Part shown: piece after piece, positions 35,501 to 42,050 of the stretch
How positions within the stretch are numbered: the first letter of the stretch is position 1
Layout: each line of letters opens with the position of its first letter
The notes under the pieces: model-generated
Told to the model about the DNA's origin: nothing
Database searches by the model: none
What the model saw: the letters and a program-made list of their open reading frames with translations, nothing else
Made by a program: the position numbers and the translations under genes
DNA from: Candidatus Palauibacter rhopaloidicola
Lineage (GTDB): Bacteria; Gemmatimonadota; Gemmatimonadetes; Palauibacterales; Palauibacteraceae
Direction of reading: 5' to 3'
Length of the DNA: 64,000 bases
NCBI GenBank assembly: GCA_026914155.1
Contig: JAPPGH010000031.1
Location: forward strand, 124,001 to 188,000

Positions 35501-35610
35501 GCGTCGGCCCCGGAGCCGCCGGCCTCGTCGACCACTCCGGCGCGGTCCGACGCACCGGATCGGGCCGCGTTCGGCGCCCCCTCCTCCGTCTCCCGCCCGC
35601 GTCCATTCAT
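32560..35610 (-). CDS. Membrane-anchored pentaheme cytochrome c with C-terminal TPR repeats
   Basis: 1016 residues from the chosen ATG at 35610 (frame open to 35679). Four hydrophobic helices lie in the first 220 residues (FGLGVAVFMLANTLYLLANR, GVGLLLAAVMFGFLAA, GMGLVGGVLVLTGLFILTA, FALATGAVLFVLIAW). Five CxxCH c-heme motifs follow: CVRCH, CSGCH, CLACH, CATCH, CQDCH, with spacing like cytochrome c554/NrfB-type proteins. A beta-rich domain comes next, then TPR repeats (YEAAVEAFERALAIDPEHRQ). It probably passes electrons at the periplasmic face. The Ala/Gly-rich first 40 residues are poorly supported. Confidence 0.88.
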   Translation of the reverse strand: MNGRGRETEEGAPNAARSGASDRAGVVDEAGGSGADAGRGRPVLRSILGAGQRRWLRFGLGVAVFMLANTLYLLANRLADGLGLDFFAVGENSLPQLFQAMVLTHTGVGLLLAAVMFGFLAAHLPRVWKRKHRASILTGIGMGLVGGVLVLTGLFILTAAASRENSWAWWAHVGSAVLIVSAYAGHRLVSYARPPGVRARRFALATGAVLFVLIAWHSFTHRGLQLTPEAEAALAQGLNEGPGGRDRDVSRFVDADFVPTGLVPPESPFFPAATTTSTGTYLPSRIITRTEAGELAAQAARERAARVRSEVERRGFAADELIGATQCVRCHPDVTAQWATSAHRFASFNNPFYTATIEDMREGSLEAGPEVIAHLREFGLEPDAAGRVKSKWCSGCHDPALMLAGAMDAPIDPATVEAQAGLTCLACHAIDRIHDNTGNGNYNIADEQEDPYLFADAEAGTLGAYLHDAALKAKPSVHMAQLLKPVHSTSEFCATCHKVSLTEPVNNYRWLRGQNEYDAWHDSGVARNASRTFYLPAAARVCQDCHMPPEEAPLGDVSAENGMVRSHRFLAVNTALPFLRGDTATIHRIEEFLRDEKLRVDIFAIRRGPNDDPEMGLDLSPPSVSPGETVMFEVVVRNQGVGHTFPGGTNDSNEGWLEFELVDAEGRRIAISGEIGADGHLDPMAHFFKSVILDREGRPIQKRNAQDIHVTAAVNVIGPGSADVAHYRITLPPDLPEGSLTVRARLLWRKFDRAYTEFAFGANPQGFAEFDDVPDLPITEIARDEVVIGVGGRVDPVAIEEQDEEIWVRYNDYGIALLREGNDRLAERPFERVAEFFPDRVDGPLNLARMALIAGNLDDAFDNLERAETIQPGNPRVAWVWGGAHQEDGAYEASEAAYLAVLDAFPEDREAWFQLGRTRYLDQRYEAAVEAFERALAIDPEHRQAHYNRMLSLRALGRDAEAALGEAAFERYRIDEAAQAITRAYRAENPGVNLMAQDIRTHELRPIARSGGGGGR

Positions 35611-35728
35611 GCCCCGAACGAAACCGCAACCGCCACGCCCGCGCAACCAACACCGGCCTTTCCGCATATTCCGTCGCACGATGCCGACGCCTCGGGCTGC
35701 GCTAGCATCGATCAGAACATATTCGTCT

Positions 35729-35763
35729 GTATCGTTCTTGAATGTTCGATAACAGAACGGTAC
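35729..35763. promoter_or_regulatory. Inverted repeat, candidate operator of the HTH-ImmA/IrrE gene
   Basis: GTATCGTTCT (35729-35738) and AGAACGGTAC (35754-35763) form 10-bp arms matching at nine positions, with a 15-bp spacer, in a locally AT-richer stretch 57 bp before the ATG at 35820. This is a plausible autoregulatory site for the XRE-type HTH encoded next. I cannot fix a promoter with confidence. Confidence 0.5.
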
Positions 35764-35819
35764 GTTTGAACGGGAACCGCAACGGTGAAGAGAGGAATCA
35801 CCGACGAGGGAGAACGCGC

Positions 35820-37091
35820 ATGATCGACGCGATGCGATTGGCGGGGCGACTCCGCGAGGCGCGCGAGGCGCACGGCCTGAGCCAGAAGGACGTCGCCGAG
35901 GCGCTGGACGTGCCGCGCTCCGCAGTGAGCAAGATCGAGAGCGGCAAGCGTGCCGTCTCGACGTTGGAACTCACGAGAATGGCTGACCTGTACGCCCTCT
36001 CCGCCTCGTTCTTCCTCTCGGATGAGGCGGAACGGCGGAGCGAAGACCTGGCCCATGTCCTCCTGCGGGCCCTTCCCGAAACCCGGGAGGATCCGCAAGT
36101 CGCGCACGCCGTGCGCTCCAGCGTGCTGTTGTGCCGGGAGGGCGCGTCGCTGCGGCGACTACTGGGTCGGGCTGTCGAGCCGGCAGTGCCGAGCTACGCT
36201 GCACGGACCGGATCCACGAGCGATGCGATTCGGCAGGGAGAGGCCGTCGCCAGGGAGGAGCGGCGCCGCCTCGGGCTCGGCGATGTTCCGATCCGGAGCG
36301 TAGCCGGCCTCATCGGCGATCAGGGCATCTGGGCCGCAGCTACCGCATTGCCCGACGGTCTGTCCGGGCTGTTCGTGAACCACCCGGATGTCGGTTTCGC
36401 CGTGCTGGTCAACCGGCGGCATGGGGAAGCTCGGCGGCGATTCTCCTACTCGCACGAGTACGCACACGTCCTGTTCGACCGCGACCGCACGATCACGACG
36501 TCTCGCCGTGACAACGCCTCCGGGCGTCTGGAAACGAGAGCCAACGCCTTCGCGGCGGCGTTACTCATGCCGCCGGGCGGTGTCGCCGAACAGCTCGAAC
36601 GAATGGGCAAGGGACGCCCGAGCCGGAACGCACAGGCCATCTTCGACGTCGCAAACGACTCCGCGATTACGGCGGAGATCCGGACCCGGCCAGGATCCCA
36701 GCAGCTTACGTACGCGGACGTGGCCGTCCTGGCGCGACATTTCGGCGTCAGCTTCGAGGCGGCGGTTTGGCGGCTGAAGAGCCTGAAACACACGTCCGCA
36801 TCGGAATCCGCCGCGCTGATCGAGCAGAAGAACATTGGGAATCGGTACATCCGGATGTTGGACCGGAGCCCGGACGCCGAAGCATGGGACGGGGACGCGC
36901 GCAAAGGCGCCTCCGGCCGCAGCGTGGGGGCCGGTCACGACCGGGAGCTGCGCGGTCAACTCCTCCGCCTCGCGATCGAGGCGTTCCGCCGGGAAGCGAT
37001 CTCGCGCGGACGGCTGCTCGAGATCGGTCGGAGGCTTGACATCGCCGGCGACGACATGCTCGACGTCGCGATGGCCGCACGACCTTGCTGA
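35820..37091 (+). CDS. XRE-type HTH plus ImmA/IrrE metallopeptidase
   Basis: 423 residues. An XRE helix-turn-helix (about 8-65: GRLREAREAHGLSQKDVAEA, VPRSAVSKIESGKRAVS) is followed by an ImmA/IrrE-type zinc peptidase domain with FSYSHEYAHVLFDRDR (HExxH, about residue 218) and the downstream ETRANAFAAALLMP Glu. A further helical C-terminal part is present. I chose the ATG at 35820, preceded by GAGGGAGA. It is the first gene of a chained cassette with PIN and zeta-like genes. HTH-Zn-peptidase (COG2856) proteins next to PIN toxins are a known toxin-antitoxin-like arrangement, so it is probably the regulatory or antitoxin component. Confidence 0.9.
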   Translation: MIDAMRLAGRLREAREAHGLSQKDVAEALDVPRSAVSKIESGKRAVSTLELTRMADLYALSASFFLSDEAERRSEDLAHVLLRALPETREDPQVAHAVRSSVLLCREGASLRRLLGRAVEPAVPSYAARTGSTSDAIRQGEAVAREERRRLGLGDVPIRSVAGLIGDQGIWAAATALPDGLSGLFVNHPDVGFAVLVNRRHGEARRRFSYSHEYAHVLFDRDRTITTSRRDNASGRLETRANAFAAALLMPPGGVAEQLERMGKGRPSRNAQAIFDVANDSAITAEIRTRPGSQQLTYADVAVLARHFGVSFEAAVWRLKSLKHTSASESAALIEQKNIGNRYIRMLDRSPDAEAWDGDARKGASGRSVGAGHDRELRGQLLRLAIEAFRREAISRGRLLEIGRRLDIAGDDMLDVAMAARPC

Positions 37092-37681
37092 TTCGAGAGC
37101 GCCCGCTCCCCGGCGTGGTCGTGGCGGACACATGCGTCCTGTTGAACTTCATCCAGATCGACCGTATGGACCTGATCGGAGCCCATCCGGATGCGTTCAT
37201 GGCCACGGACCATGTGGCGTCCGAGATCACCGACCTTGCGCAGTTCGAGTGTTATGAAAACGCCCGCCGAGCGGGTTTCGTCGCGGAAGAGCACGTCACC
37301 GACCCGGCCGAGGTGGAGATCTTCCTTCGTCTCGAAGGTTCAGGACGCCTCGGCGCCGGAGAACGTTCCGCCATCGCGGTCGCCCTGAATCGCGGCTACC
37401 GTCTCGCAACGGACGACAACAAGGCCATCAAGTGGGCGGCGCGGGAGGCGGCCGTGGCCACGCGGGAACTCCGTTTCGTCCGCACGGAAGACATCGTGAC
37501 GGAACTGATCCAACACCGAGCGCTGACAATCGCGACGGCCGACGCGATGCTCACCGACTGGGCGGCGAACCATCGTTTCAGGCGTGACTTCTCGTCCTTC
37601 CGCACGATGATGATCCGGGAACGCCCCGTGCCGTGGATCACCGTTGATCCGAACCGATACGCCCGCGCGCGTCTCTCGTGA
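37085..37681 (+). CDS. PIN-domain ribonuclease-like protein, probable toxin
   Basis: 198 residues. The acidic residues of the PIN active site are visible: Asp in VVVADTCVLLNF (about residue 15), Glu in LGAGERSAIAVALN (about residue 93) and Asp pair in RLATDDNKAIKW (about residue 109). The TTG start overlaps the HTH-ImmA stop by 7 bp; no ATG is available before the first Asp. The stop overlaps the zeta-like gene (GTGA). It is probably a Mg-dependent RNase held in check by the upstream HTH-ImmA protein; that is inferred from organisation. Confidence 0.82.
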   Translation: MLIRERPLPGVVVADTCVLLNFIQIDRMDLIGAHPDAFMATDHVASEITDLAQFECYENARRAGFVAEEHVTDPAEVEIFLRLEGSGRLGAGERSAIAVALNRGYRLATDDNKAIKWAAREAAVATRELRFVRTEDIVTELIQHRALTIATADAMLTDWAANHRFRRDFSSFRTMMIRERPVPWITVDPNRYARARLS

Positions 37682-38481
37682 GAGTGCTGGTCATCGCAGG
37701 TCCGAACGGGGCCGGCAAGACGACGTTCGCAATGGAGTACCTGCCCCTCATGGGGACGGAGATACCGTTCGTGAACGGTGACGTCATCGCTGCACAGTTG
37801 AATCCCAACGCACCGGATGAGGCAGCTTGGGAAGCCGGAAGAATCGCGCTTCGCCAAATGGCTTCGTACGCGGCAGACCGCAAGGATTTTGCGTTCGAAA
37901 CCACGCTGAGCGGCCGGGCGTACGTGCGTCGCCTCGTCGAGTGGCGTGAACGGGGTTACCGGATCGGCATGATCTACCTCCGCCTGCCATCGGCGGACCA
38001 CGTTGTGCGGAGGGTGGCCCAGCGCGTGAGCGAAGGGGGACACGATATCCGTGAGCCGGTCGCGCGCCGCCGGTTCGAGCGAAGCTGGCGCCATTTCGTC
38101 GACTTGTACCGGCCGGTTGCCGACGAATGGCAGGTCTACGACACTTCGAGCCGACCCCCGATCCTCATCGACAAGTCGGAACTGGCGGACATACTCCCGA
38201 TGCCTCCGTCCGAATGGCGCGTCCGCGAGACGCCGGCTGCAACGGGTGTGGGCGCGCGGCCTGCGTCCGACCGCCGCGACAGTTCCACAAGGAGAAGCGC
38301 CATGACGGAGGAGGCAACACGGACCGCATATCGGTTCCCGGAGGGGGAACCGTCGGTCAAGAACGTCATGATCGCCCTCCGCCGCGCGCAGGAGGTCGCT
38401 TTGGCCCGGGCCGAGGCCGTCCGGCAACGTCAGGAAGAGGAAGCGCGGGCCGAGGAGACCTCGTCCGTCACTGAAGGTTGA
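37678..38481 (+). CDS. Zeta-toxin-family P-loop kinase with an extra C-terminal segment
   Basis: 267 residues from GTG. Walker A is AGPNGAGKTTFAME (about residue 7), followed by FVNGDVIAAQLNP, FAFETTLSGRAYVRRL and GYRIGMIYLRLPSADHVVRR, the signature of COG4185/zeta-like proteins that phosphorylate small molecules such as UDP-N-acetylglucosamine. Known single-domain members are about 190-200 residues, so the final 60 residues are extra. They begin at an internal Met with a strong Shine-Dalgarno (see next entry). The GTGA overlap with the PIN gene implies coupled translation. Confidence 0.85.
   Translation: MRVLVIAGPNGAGKTTFAMEYLPLMGTEIPFVNGDVIAAQLNPNAPDEAAWEAGRIALRQMASYAADRKDFAFETTLSGRAYVRRLVEWRERGYRIGMIYLRLPSADHVVRRVAQRVSEGGHDIREPVARRRFERSWRHFVDLYRPVADEWQVYDTSSRPPILIDKSELADILPMPPSEWRVRETPAATGVGARPASDRRDSSTRRSAMTEEATRTAYRFPEGEPSVKNVMIALRRAQEVALARAEAVRQRQEEEARAEETSSVTEG
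38302..38481 (+). CDS. Possible separately initiated 59-residue protein in the 3' end of the zeta-like gene
   Basis: An in-frame ATG at 38302 is preceded by AAGGAG (38289-38294) with a 7-base spacer, a better ribosome-binding site than most annotated starts here. The product starts MTEEATRTAYRFPEGEPSVK and is a charged Ala/Glu/Arg helix. It could be a small antitoxin or partner made from the toxin gene, or merely the tail of the 267-residue protein. Confidence 0.4.
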   Translation: MTEEATRTAYRFPEGEPSVKNVMIALRRAQEVALARAEAVRQRQEEEARAEETSSVTEG

Positions 38482-38576
38482 TCGCGCGCGGACACTTGAC
38501 GGCCAGGCGCTCGACCACTCACCCCATCAAGAGCTTGGGAGGCGTGCACGGCTTCGGCGGACGACGCGGAATTATG

Positions 38577-38614
38577 GCGAGTTTAGCGATGTTATCCTCT
38601 GGAGCTAAACTCGC
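38577..38614. promoter_or_regulatory. Perfect 11-bp inverted repeat upstream of the thioredoxin-reductase-like gene
   Basis: GCGAGTTTAGC (38577-38587) and GCTAAACTCGC (38604-38614) are exact reverse complements separated by 16 bp, 82 bp before the start at 38696. No T-run follows on either strand, so an operator is more likely than a terminator. A half-site-like ATAAACGAG follows at about 38625. Confidence 0.5.
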
Positions 38615-38695
38615 TGATCTCGGCATAAACGAGATCGTCGCGCCGCCTCGAGGCGACCCCCTTCCGAGCGAAGACCGAACAACCGATACGGAGCG

Positions 38696-39661
38696 ATGAG
38701 TACAGAAAACGTCGTCATCATTGGCTCGGGCCCCGCCGCGTGGACGGCGGCCATCTATGCGGCCCGGGCGAACCTGAATCCGCTCGTGTTCGAGGGTGCG
38801 GGGAGCCGCACCATGATCCCCGGCGGGCAGCTCATGTTCACAACGGACGTGGAGAATTATCCCGGTTTCCCCGAAGGGGTTAGCGGCATCGACATGATGT
38901 TGGACTTCAAGAAGCAGGCGCTGCGTTTCGACACGCGCGTGTTCACCGAGGACATCGTGGAGGTCGACTTCTCGAGCCGACCCCTCCGCCTGCGCTCGTC
39001 CGGGAAGCAGGAGGTGCTCGCGGAGACCGTGATCGTGGCGACCGGCGCCAACGCGCGCTGGCTCGGCGTGCCGGGCGAGGAGCGGCTCGCGCAGAGCGGC
39101 GGCGGGGTGTCCGCGTGCGCGGTGTGCGACGGCGCCCTGCCCGTCTTCCGGGACCAGGTCCTCGCCGTCGTGGGGGGCGGCGACAGCGCGATGGAGGAAG
39201 CGCTCTACCTCACCAAGTTCGCGAGCGAGGTGCTGCTCATCCACCGGCGCGACGAACTGCGGGCGTCGCAGATCATGCAGGAGCGGGCCTTCGCCAGCGA
39301 CAAGATCCGCTTCCTCTGGAACCGGACCGTGGAGGAGGTGTTCGGGGACGAGGCGATCACCGGCATCCGCCTGCGGGACACGGTGACGGGCGAGGCGTCG
39401 GACGTCGAGGTGGGGGGGATGTTCGTGGCGATCGGCCACATCCCCAACACGGCGTTCCTGCAGGGCCAGGTCGACCTCAAGGAGAACGGCTACGTGGACA
39501 TGCCCACGCCGTGGCGCACGGAGACGAACGTGCCCGGAGTGTTCGCGGCGGGCGACGTCATGGACGACTACTACCGGCAGGCCGTCTCCGCGGCGGGCAC
39601 CGGCTGCATGGCCGCCCTCGACGCCGAACGCTTCCTCGCCCACAACGGCGCCGCCGGCTGA
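38696..39661 (+). CDS. trxB: Thioredoxin-disulfide reductase (NADPH-dependent flavoprotein)
   Basis: 321 residues. The FAD-binding [16 protein letters not shown] (about 10-25), redox-active CAVCDG (about residue 139), NADPH-binding [18 protein letters not shown] and [19 protein letters not shown] near the C-terminus are all in place. It reduces thioredoxin using NADPH in the cytosol. The ATG follows GGAGCG. A strong inverted repeat lies in its promoter region, suggesting specific regulation. It converges on the SSS symporter. Confidence 0.95.
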   Translation: MSTENVVIIGSGPAAWTAAIYAARANLNPLVFEGAGSRTMIPGGQLMFTTDVENYPGFPEGVSGIDMMLDFKKQALRFDTRVFTEDIVEVDFSSRPLRLRSSGKQEVLAETVIVATGANARWLGVPGEERLAQSGGGVSACAVCDGALPVFRDQVLAVVGGGDSAMEEALYLTKFASEVLLIHRRDELRASQIMQERAFASDKIRFLWNRTVEEVFGDEAITGIRLRDTVTGEASDVEVGGMFVAIGHIPNTAFLQGQVDLKENGYVDMPTPWRTETNVPGVFAAGDVMDDYYRQAVSAAGTGCMAALDAERFLAHNGAAG

Positions 39662-39666
39662 CCACG

Positions 39667-39703
39667 GCCCGATCGCTCGGCGCGTGTCTGGCGAGCGCCG
39701 GGC
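39667..39703. terminator. Bidirectional terminator-like hairpin
   Basis: GCCCG-AT-CGCTCG pairs with CGAGCG-C-CGGGC across a 12-nt loop (5 bp plus 6 bp with a small internal loop). It lies between the convergent trxB and symporter stops. No T-run. Confidence 0.45.
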
Positions 39704-39717
39704 AACGAATCACCGGC

Positions 39718-41247
39718 TCACCAGAAGATGATGTAGAGGACGGCGGCTCCCGCGATCACGCCCCCGGCCCAGAGTCCGGCGCGGGGGGCGGGCGTCAGGT
39801 CCACGCCGTCCGCGGCGCGCGGAAGCCGGCGCGGGGCCTCGAGCGGGTCCACCGCCGTGACCACCACGATGTAGGCGCCGATCGCGAGGAAGGTGATCGC
39901 CATGTGGTGGAGGAACGCGACCTCCGGCAGCAGCCACAGGAGGAGGCCGTAGACGGGGATCCCGAGCACCATCCCGCCGAAGGCGGCGGCCGGCGGCGTG
40001 CGCGGCGCGAAGATGCCGAACAGGAACGCGGCCACGATCCCCGGCGAGATGAACCCCCAGAACATCTGGATGTACTCGAACACGCTCGGCGCCCGGGCCA
40101 CGACCGGCGCCCACAGGCACGCCACGACGACCAGAACGCCCGTCGTCACCCGTCCCACGACCATGAGCCGCCGTGATGAAGCCGCCGGCCGGAGGTGCCG
40201 CTTGTAGAGGTCGACGCTGAAGATCGTCGCCGCCGAGTTGAGCATCGAGTCGAGCGAACTCATCACGGCCCCGAACAGCGCCGCGAACATGATCCCCGTC
40301 AGCCCCGCCGGGAGGAGTTCCCGCATCATCACTGGGTAGGCCTGGTCCGGGTTCGTCACCTGATCGGCGAACAGCTCCGCCGCCATGATCCCCGGAAAGA
40401 TGATGATGAACGGGATGAACAGCTTGATGAAGCCGGCCAGGAAGAGCCCCCGCTGCCCGTCCGCCAGGCTGCGCGCCGCCAGCGTGCGCTGCGTGATGAA
40501 CTGGTTCAGTCCCCAGTAGAAGATGTTGGGGATCCACAGTCCGCCGATGAAGACGGCCAGCCACGGCATCTCCGGGTGGTTGAAGGGCAGGACCGTGTGG
40601 AGCTTGCCGTCCGCCGCCTCGAGGAAGGGACCGATGCCGCCCATGGCCCGGAACCCCAGTACGGTGACGAGCACGCCGCCGAGGAGGAGCGCCACCCCCT
40701 GGAGGAGGTCGGACCACACGACCGCCTTCAGCCCGCCGTAGATCGTGTACCCGCCCGCGAGCACGCCGATAAGCCAGATGCCGGCTCCCGTGTCGAGGCC
40801 GAAGATCGACTCCAGGGCGAGCGCGCCCGAATACAGCACCGTCGCGAGGGCCACGAGCACGTACGCCGCGAGGATGAAACCGGCCATCAGGGTGCGCGTG
40901 CGAACGTCGTAGCGGAATTCGAGGTACTCGGGGATGGTGTAGATCCCCGCCGCGAGGAAGCGCGGGAGGAAGAAGAGTCCGACGAGGACGAGGGTGACGG
41001 CCGCCATCCACTCGTAGCTCGCGATTGCGAGGCCGATGTCGTAGCCCCGCCCGGCCATCCCCACGAAGTGCTCCGTCGAGATGTTCGACGCGATGAGCGA
41101 GAAGCCGATCAGCCACCACGGCAGATTGCGCCCGGCAAGGAAGTACCCCGCCGCGTCGCGCCGCCCCCGCGAGGCATACAACGACACGCCCACGACCAGC
41201 ACCAAAAACCCCGCGAACGCCGCAACGTCCAGCGGCCGAAAGTTCAC
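39718..41247 (-). CDS. Sodium:solute symporter (SSS/SGLT family)
   Basis: 509 residues with about 13-14 hydrophobic helices. Family signatures include YFLAGRNLPWWLIGFSLIAS, SNISTEHFVGMAG, GLKAVVWSDLLQG and FGAVMSSLDSMLNSAATIFS. It likely imports a sugar or other organic solute with sodium, as in the SGLT-like branch. The start is GTG at 41247; the gene begins 7 bp after the DUF2007 stop, so it is probably translated from the osmC-DUF2007 transcript. Confidence 0.93.
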   Translation of the reverse strand: MNFRPLDVAAFAGFLVLVVGVSLYASRGRRDAAGYFLAGRNLPWWLIGFSLIASNISTEHFVGMAGRGYDIGLAIASYEWMAAVTLVLVGLFFLPRFLAAGIYTIPEYLEFRYDVRTRTLMAGFILAAYVLVALATVLYSGALALESIFGLDTGAGIWLIGVLAGGYTIYGGLKAVVWSDLLQGVALLLGGVLVTVLGFRAMGGIGPFLEAADGKLHTVLPFNHPEMPWLAVFIGGLWIPNIFYWGLNQFITQRTLAARSLADGQRGLFLAGFIKLFIPFIIIFPGIMAAELFADQVTNPDQAYPVMMRELLPAGLTGIMFAALFGAVMSSLDSMLNSAATIFSVDLYKRHLRPAASSRRLMVVGRVTTGVLVVVACLWAPVVARAPSVFEYIQMFWGFISPGIVAAFLFGIFAPRTPPAAAFGGMVLGIPVYGLLLWLLPEVAFLHHMAITFLAIGAYIVVVTAVDPLEAPRRLPRAADGVDLTPAPRAGLWAGGVIAGAAVLYIIFW

Positions 41248-41254
41248 ACTTGTC

Positions 41255-41455
41255 TCACGTCATCGCGTCGCGGAGGGTCTGCCTCGCTTCTTCGTGCCGG
41301 CTGGCGGGCACGCGGAGGACTTTTGCGGCCGCCGTCGGGCCCCAGGACACGGGTGCGAACTCCCCTTCGACCCTGAAGGGGATGTCGTCCGCCTCGAGGG
41401 CGAGCCGCGCCGCGAGGAATTCGCTCTCATCCCACGCCTCGAACACGCGGACCAT
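41255..41455 (-). CDS. DUF2007 (putative prokaryotic signal-transducing) small protein
   Basis: 66 residues. MVRVFEAWDESEFLAARLAL and an RVEGEFAPVSWGPT-type centre then VPASRHEEARQTLRDAM match the DUF2007 layout (VxxxxxxxEAxxaxxxLexxgI...VxxxdxexAxxiL). I chose the ATG at 41455 because AAGGAG lies 7 bases upstream; a GTG at 41473 is also open. It sits between osmC and the symporter in a tight minus-strand unit. Function unknown. Confidence 0.75.
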   Translation of the reverse strand: MVRVFEAWDESEFLAARLALEADDIPFRVEGEFAPVSWGPTAAAKVLRVPASRHEEARQTLRDAMT

Positions 41456-41483
41456 GTCCTCGCTCCTTATCACGTCGCCCCCA

Positions 41484-41954
41484 TCATGATGAAGCAGGGA
41501 TCTCTTCGATGTCGGCGGTCCAGGTCACCTCGATCGCGCCCTCCAGCGAGCGGGCGGTGGGGCACTTCGCGCCGTGGCTGGCGAGGGCGCGGTCGACCGT
41601 CTCCCGGGCTTCGGTGGGGATGCGGAGCCGGTAGTGGACGATGATTTCCTCCAGCGTCGGCATACGGTCGCGGAGGCGGTTGATCCCCTCCACTTCGGCG
41701 GCGATGTCGTCGGGGGCCAGGCGGATGCCGCGCACTTCCAGTGCGCCGTTGAGCGTGCCCAGCATTCAGGCTCCGGTCGCGGCCACCTGGTAGTCGACGG
41801 GGAGGGGCAGATCTTTCGCGTCGATCCGGTAGTGGGACTTGATGGGACCGTGGACTCCGAAGTCGATCTCGGTCCCCTCTTCGAGGCGGGCCCGGCGATG
41901 CACGCCTCCGATCTTTTCGAGACGCGCGCGGGCAGTGTAGAACGGTTCGGACAT
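41484..41954 (-). CDS. OsmC-family peroxiredoxin-like protein with in-frame TGA, probably selenocysteine at the first catalytic Cys
   Basis: Read through the TGA at 41766-41768, the product is 156 residues, a normal OsmC length. Residues 1-62 end PLPVDYQVAATGA; the TGA is residue 63; the frame resumes MLGTLNGALEVRGIRLAP. In OsmC the first catalytic Cys is at exactly this place, after a small-residue A-x-G-[AG] turn. The second catalytic Cys is present in HGAKCPTARSLEG (about residue 132). A hairpin with SECIS features follows the TGA. The start has AAGGAG 8 bases upstream. The enzyme would reduce organic hydroperoxides in the cytosol. The alternative is a nonsense mutation or sequencing error splitting the gene. 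Confidence 0.75.
41730..41746 (-). promoter_or_regulatory. Candidate bacterial SECIS hairpin in osmC
   Basis: On the minus strand GCGCAC and GTGCGC form a perfect 6-bp stem around loop TGGAA. The stem starts 19 nt and the loop 25 nt after the TGA, and the loop starts T-G-G. Bacterial SECIS elements need a stem-loop shortly after UGA (loop roughly 16-37 nt away) with a conserved G in the first loop positions; this fits. Confidence 0.65.
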
Positions 41955-41962
41955 GATGTGCT

Positions 41963-41968
41963 CTCCTT
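41963..41968 (-). promoter_or_regulatory. Shine-Dalgarno of osmC
   Basis: AAGGAG (minus strand) lies 8 bases before the ATG at 41954 and fixes that start over the upstream open frame to 42026. No equally good site precedes the ATG at 41765 after the TGA, which argues against the second half being a separate gene. Confidence 0.6.
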
Positions 41969-42050
41969 TACGAAGCCGCCTTCCCTGTCGCATTTTCGGG
42001 CGGCGAGATTCGGGCGGGACGCGCAAACGGAACGATCAAGAGCAACCAGC

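Noticed and set aside
41484-41765. Second half of osmC as an independent 93-residue gene starting at the ATG after the TGA
   Set aside because: It would lack the first half of the fold and has no good ribosome-binding site; the read-through protein is a full-length OsmC.
41574-42050. Plus-strand open frame extending the DUF885 gene upstream by 159 codons
   Set aside because: It runs antisense through osmC, lacks domain content, and a lipoprotein signal begins at the ATG at 42051.
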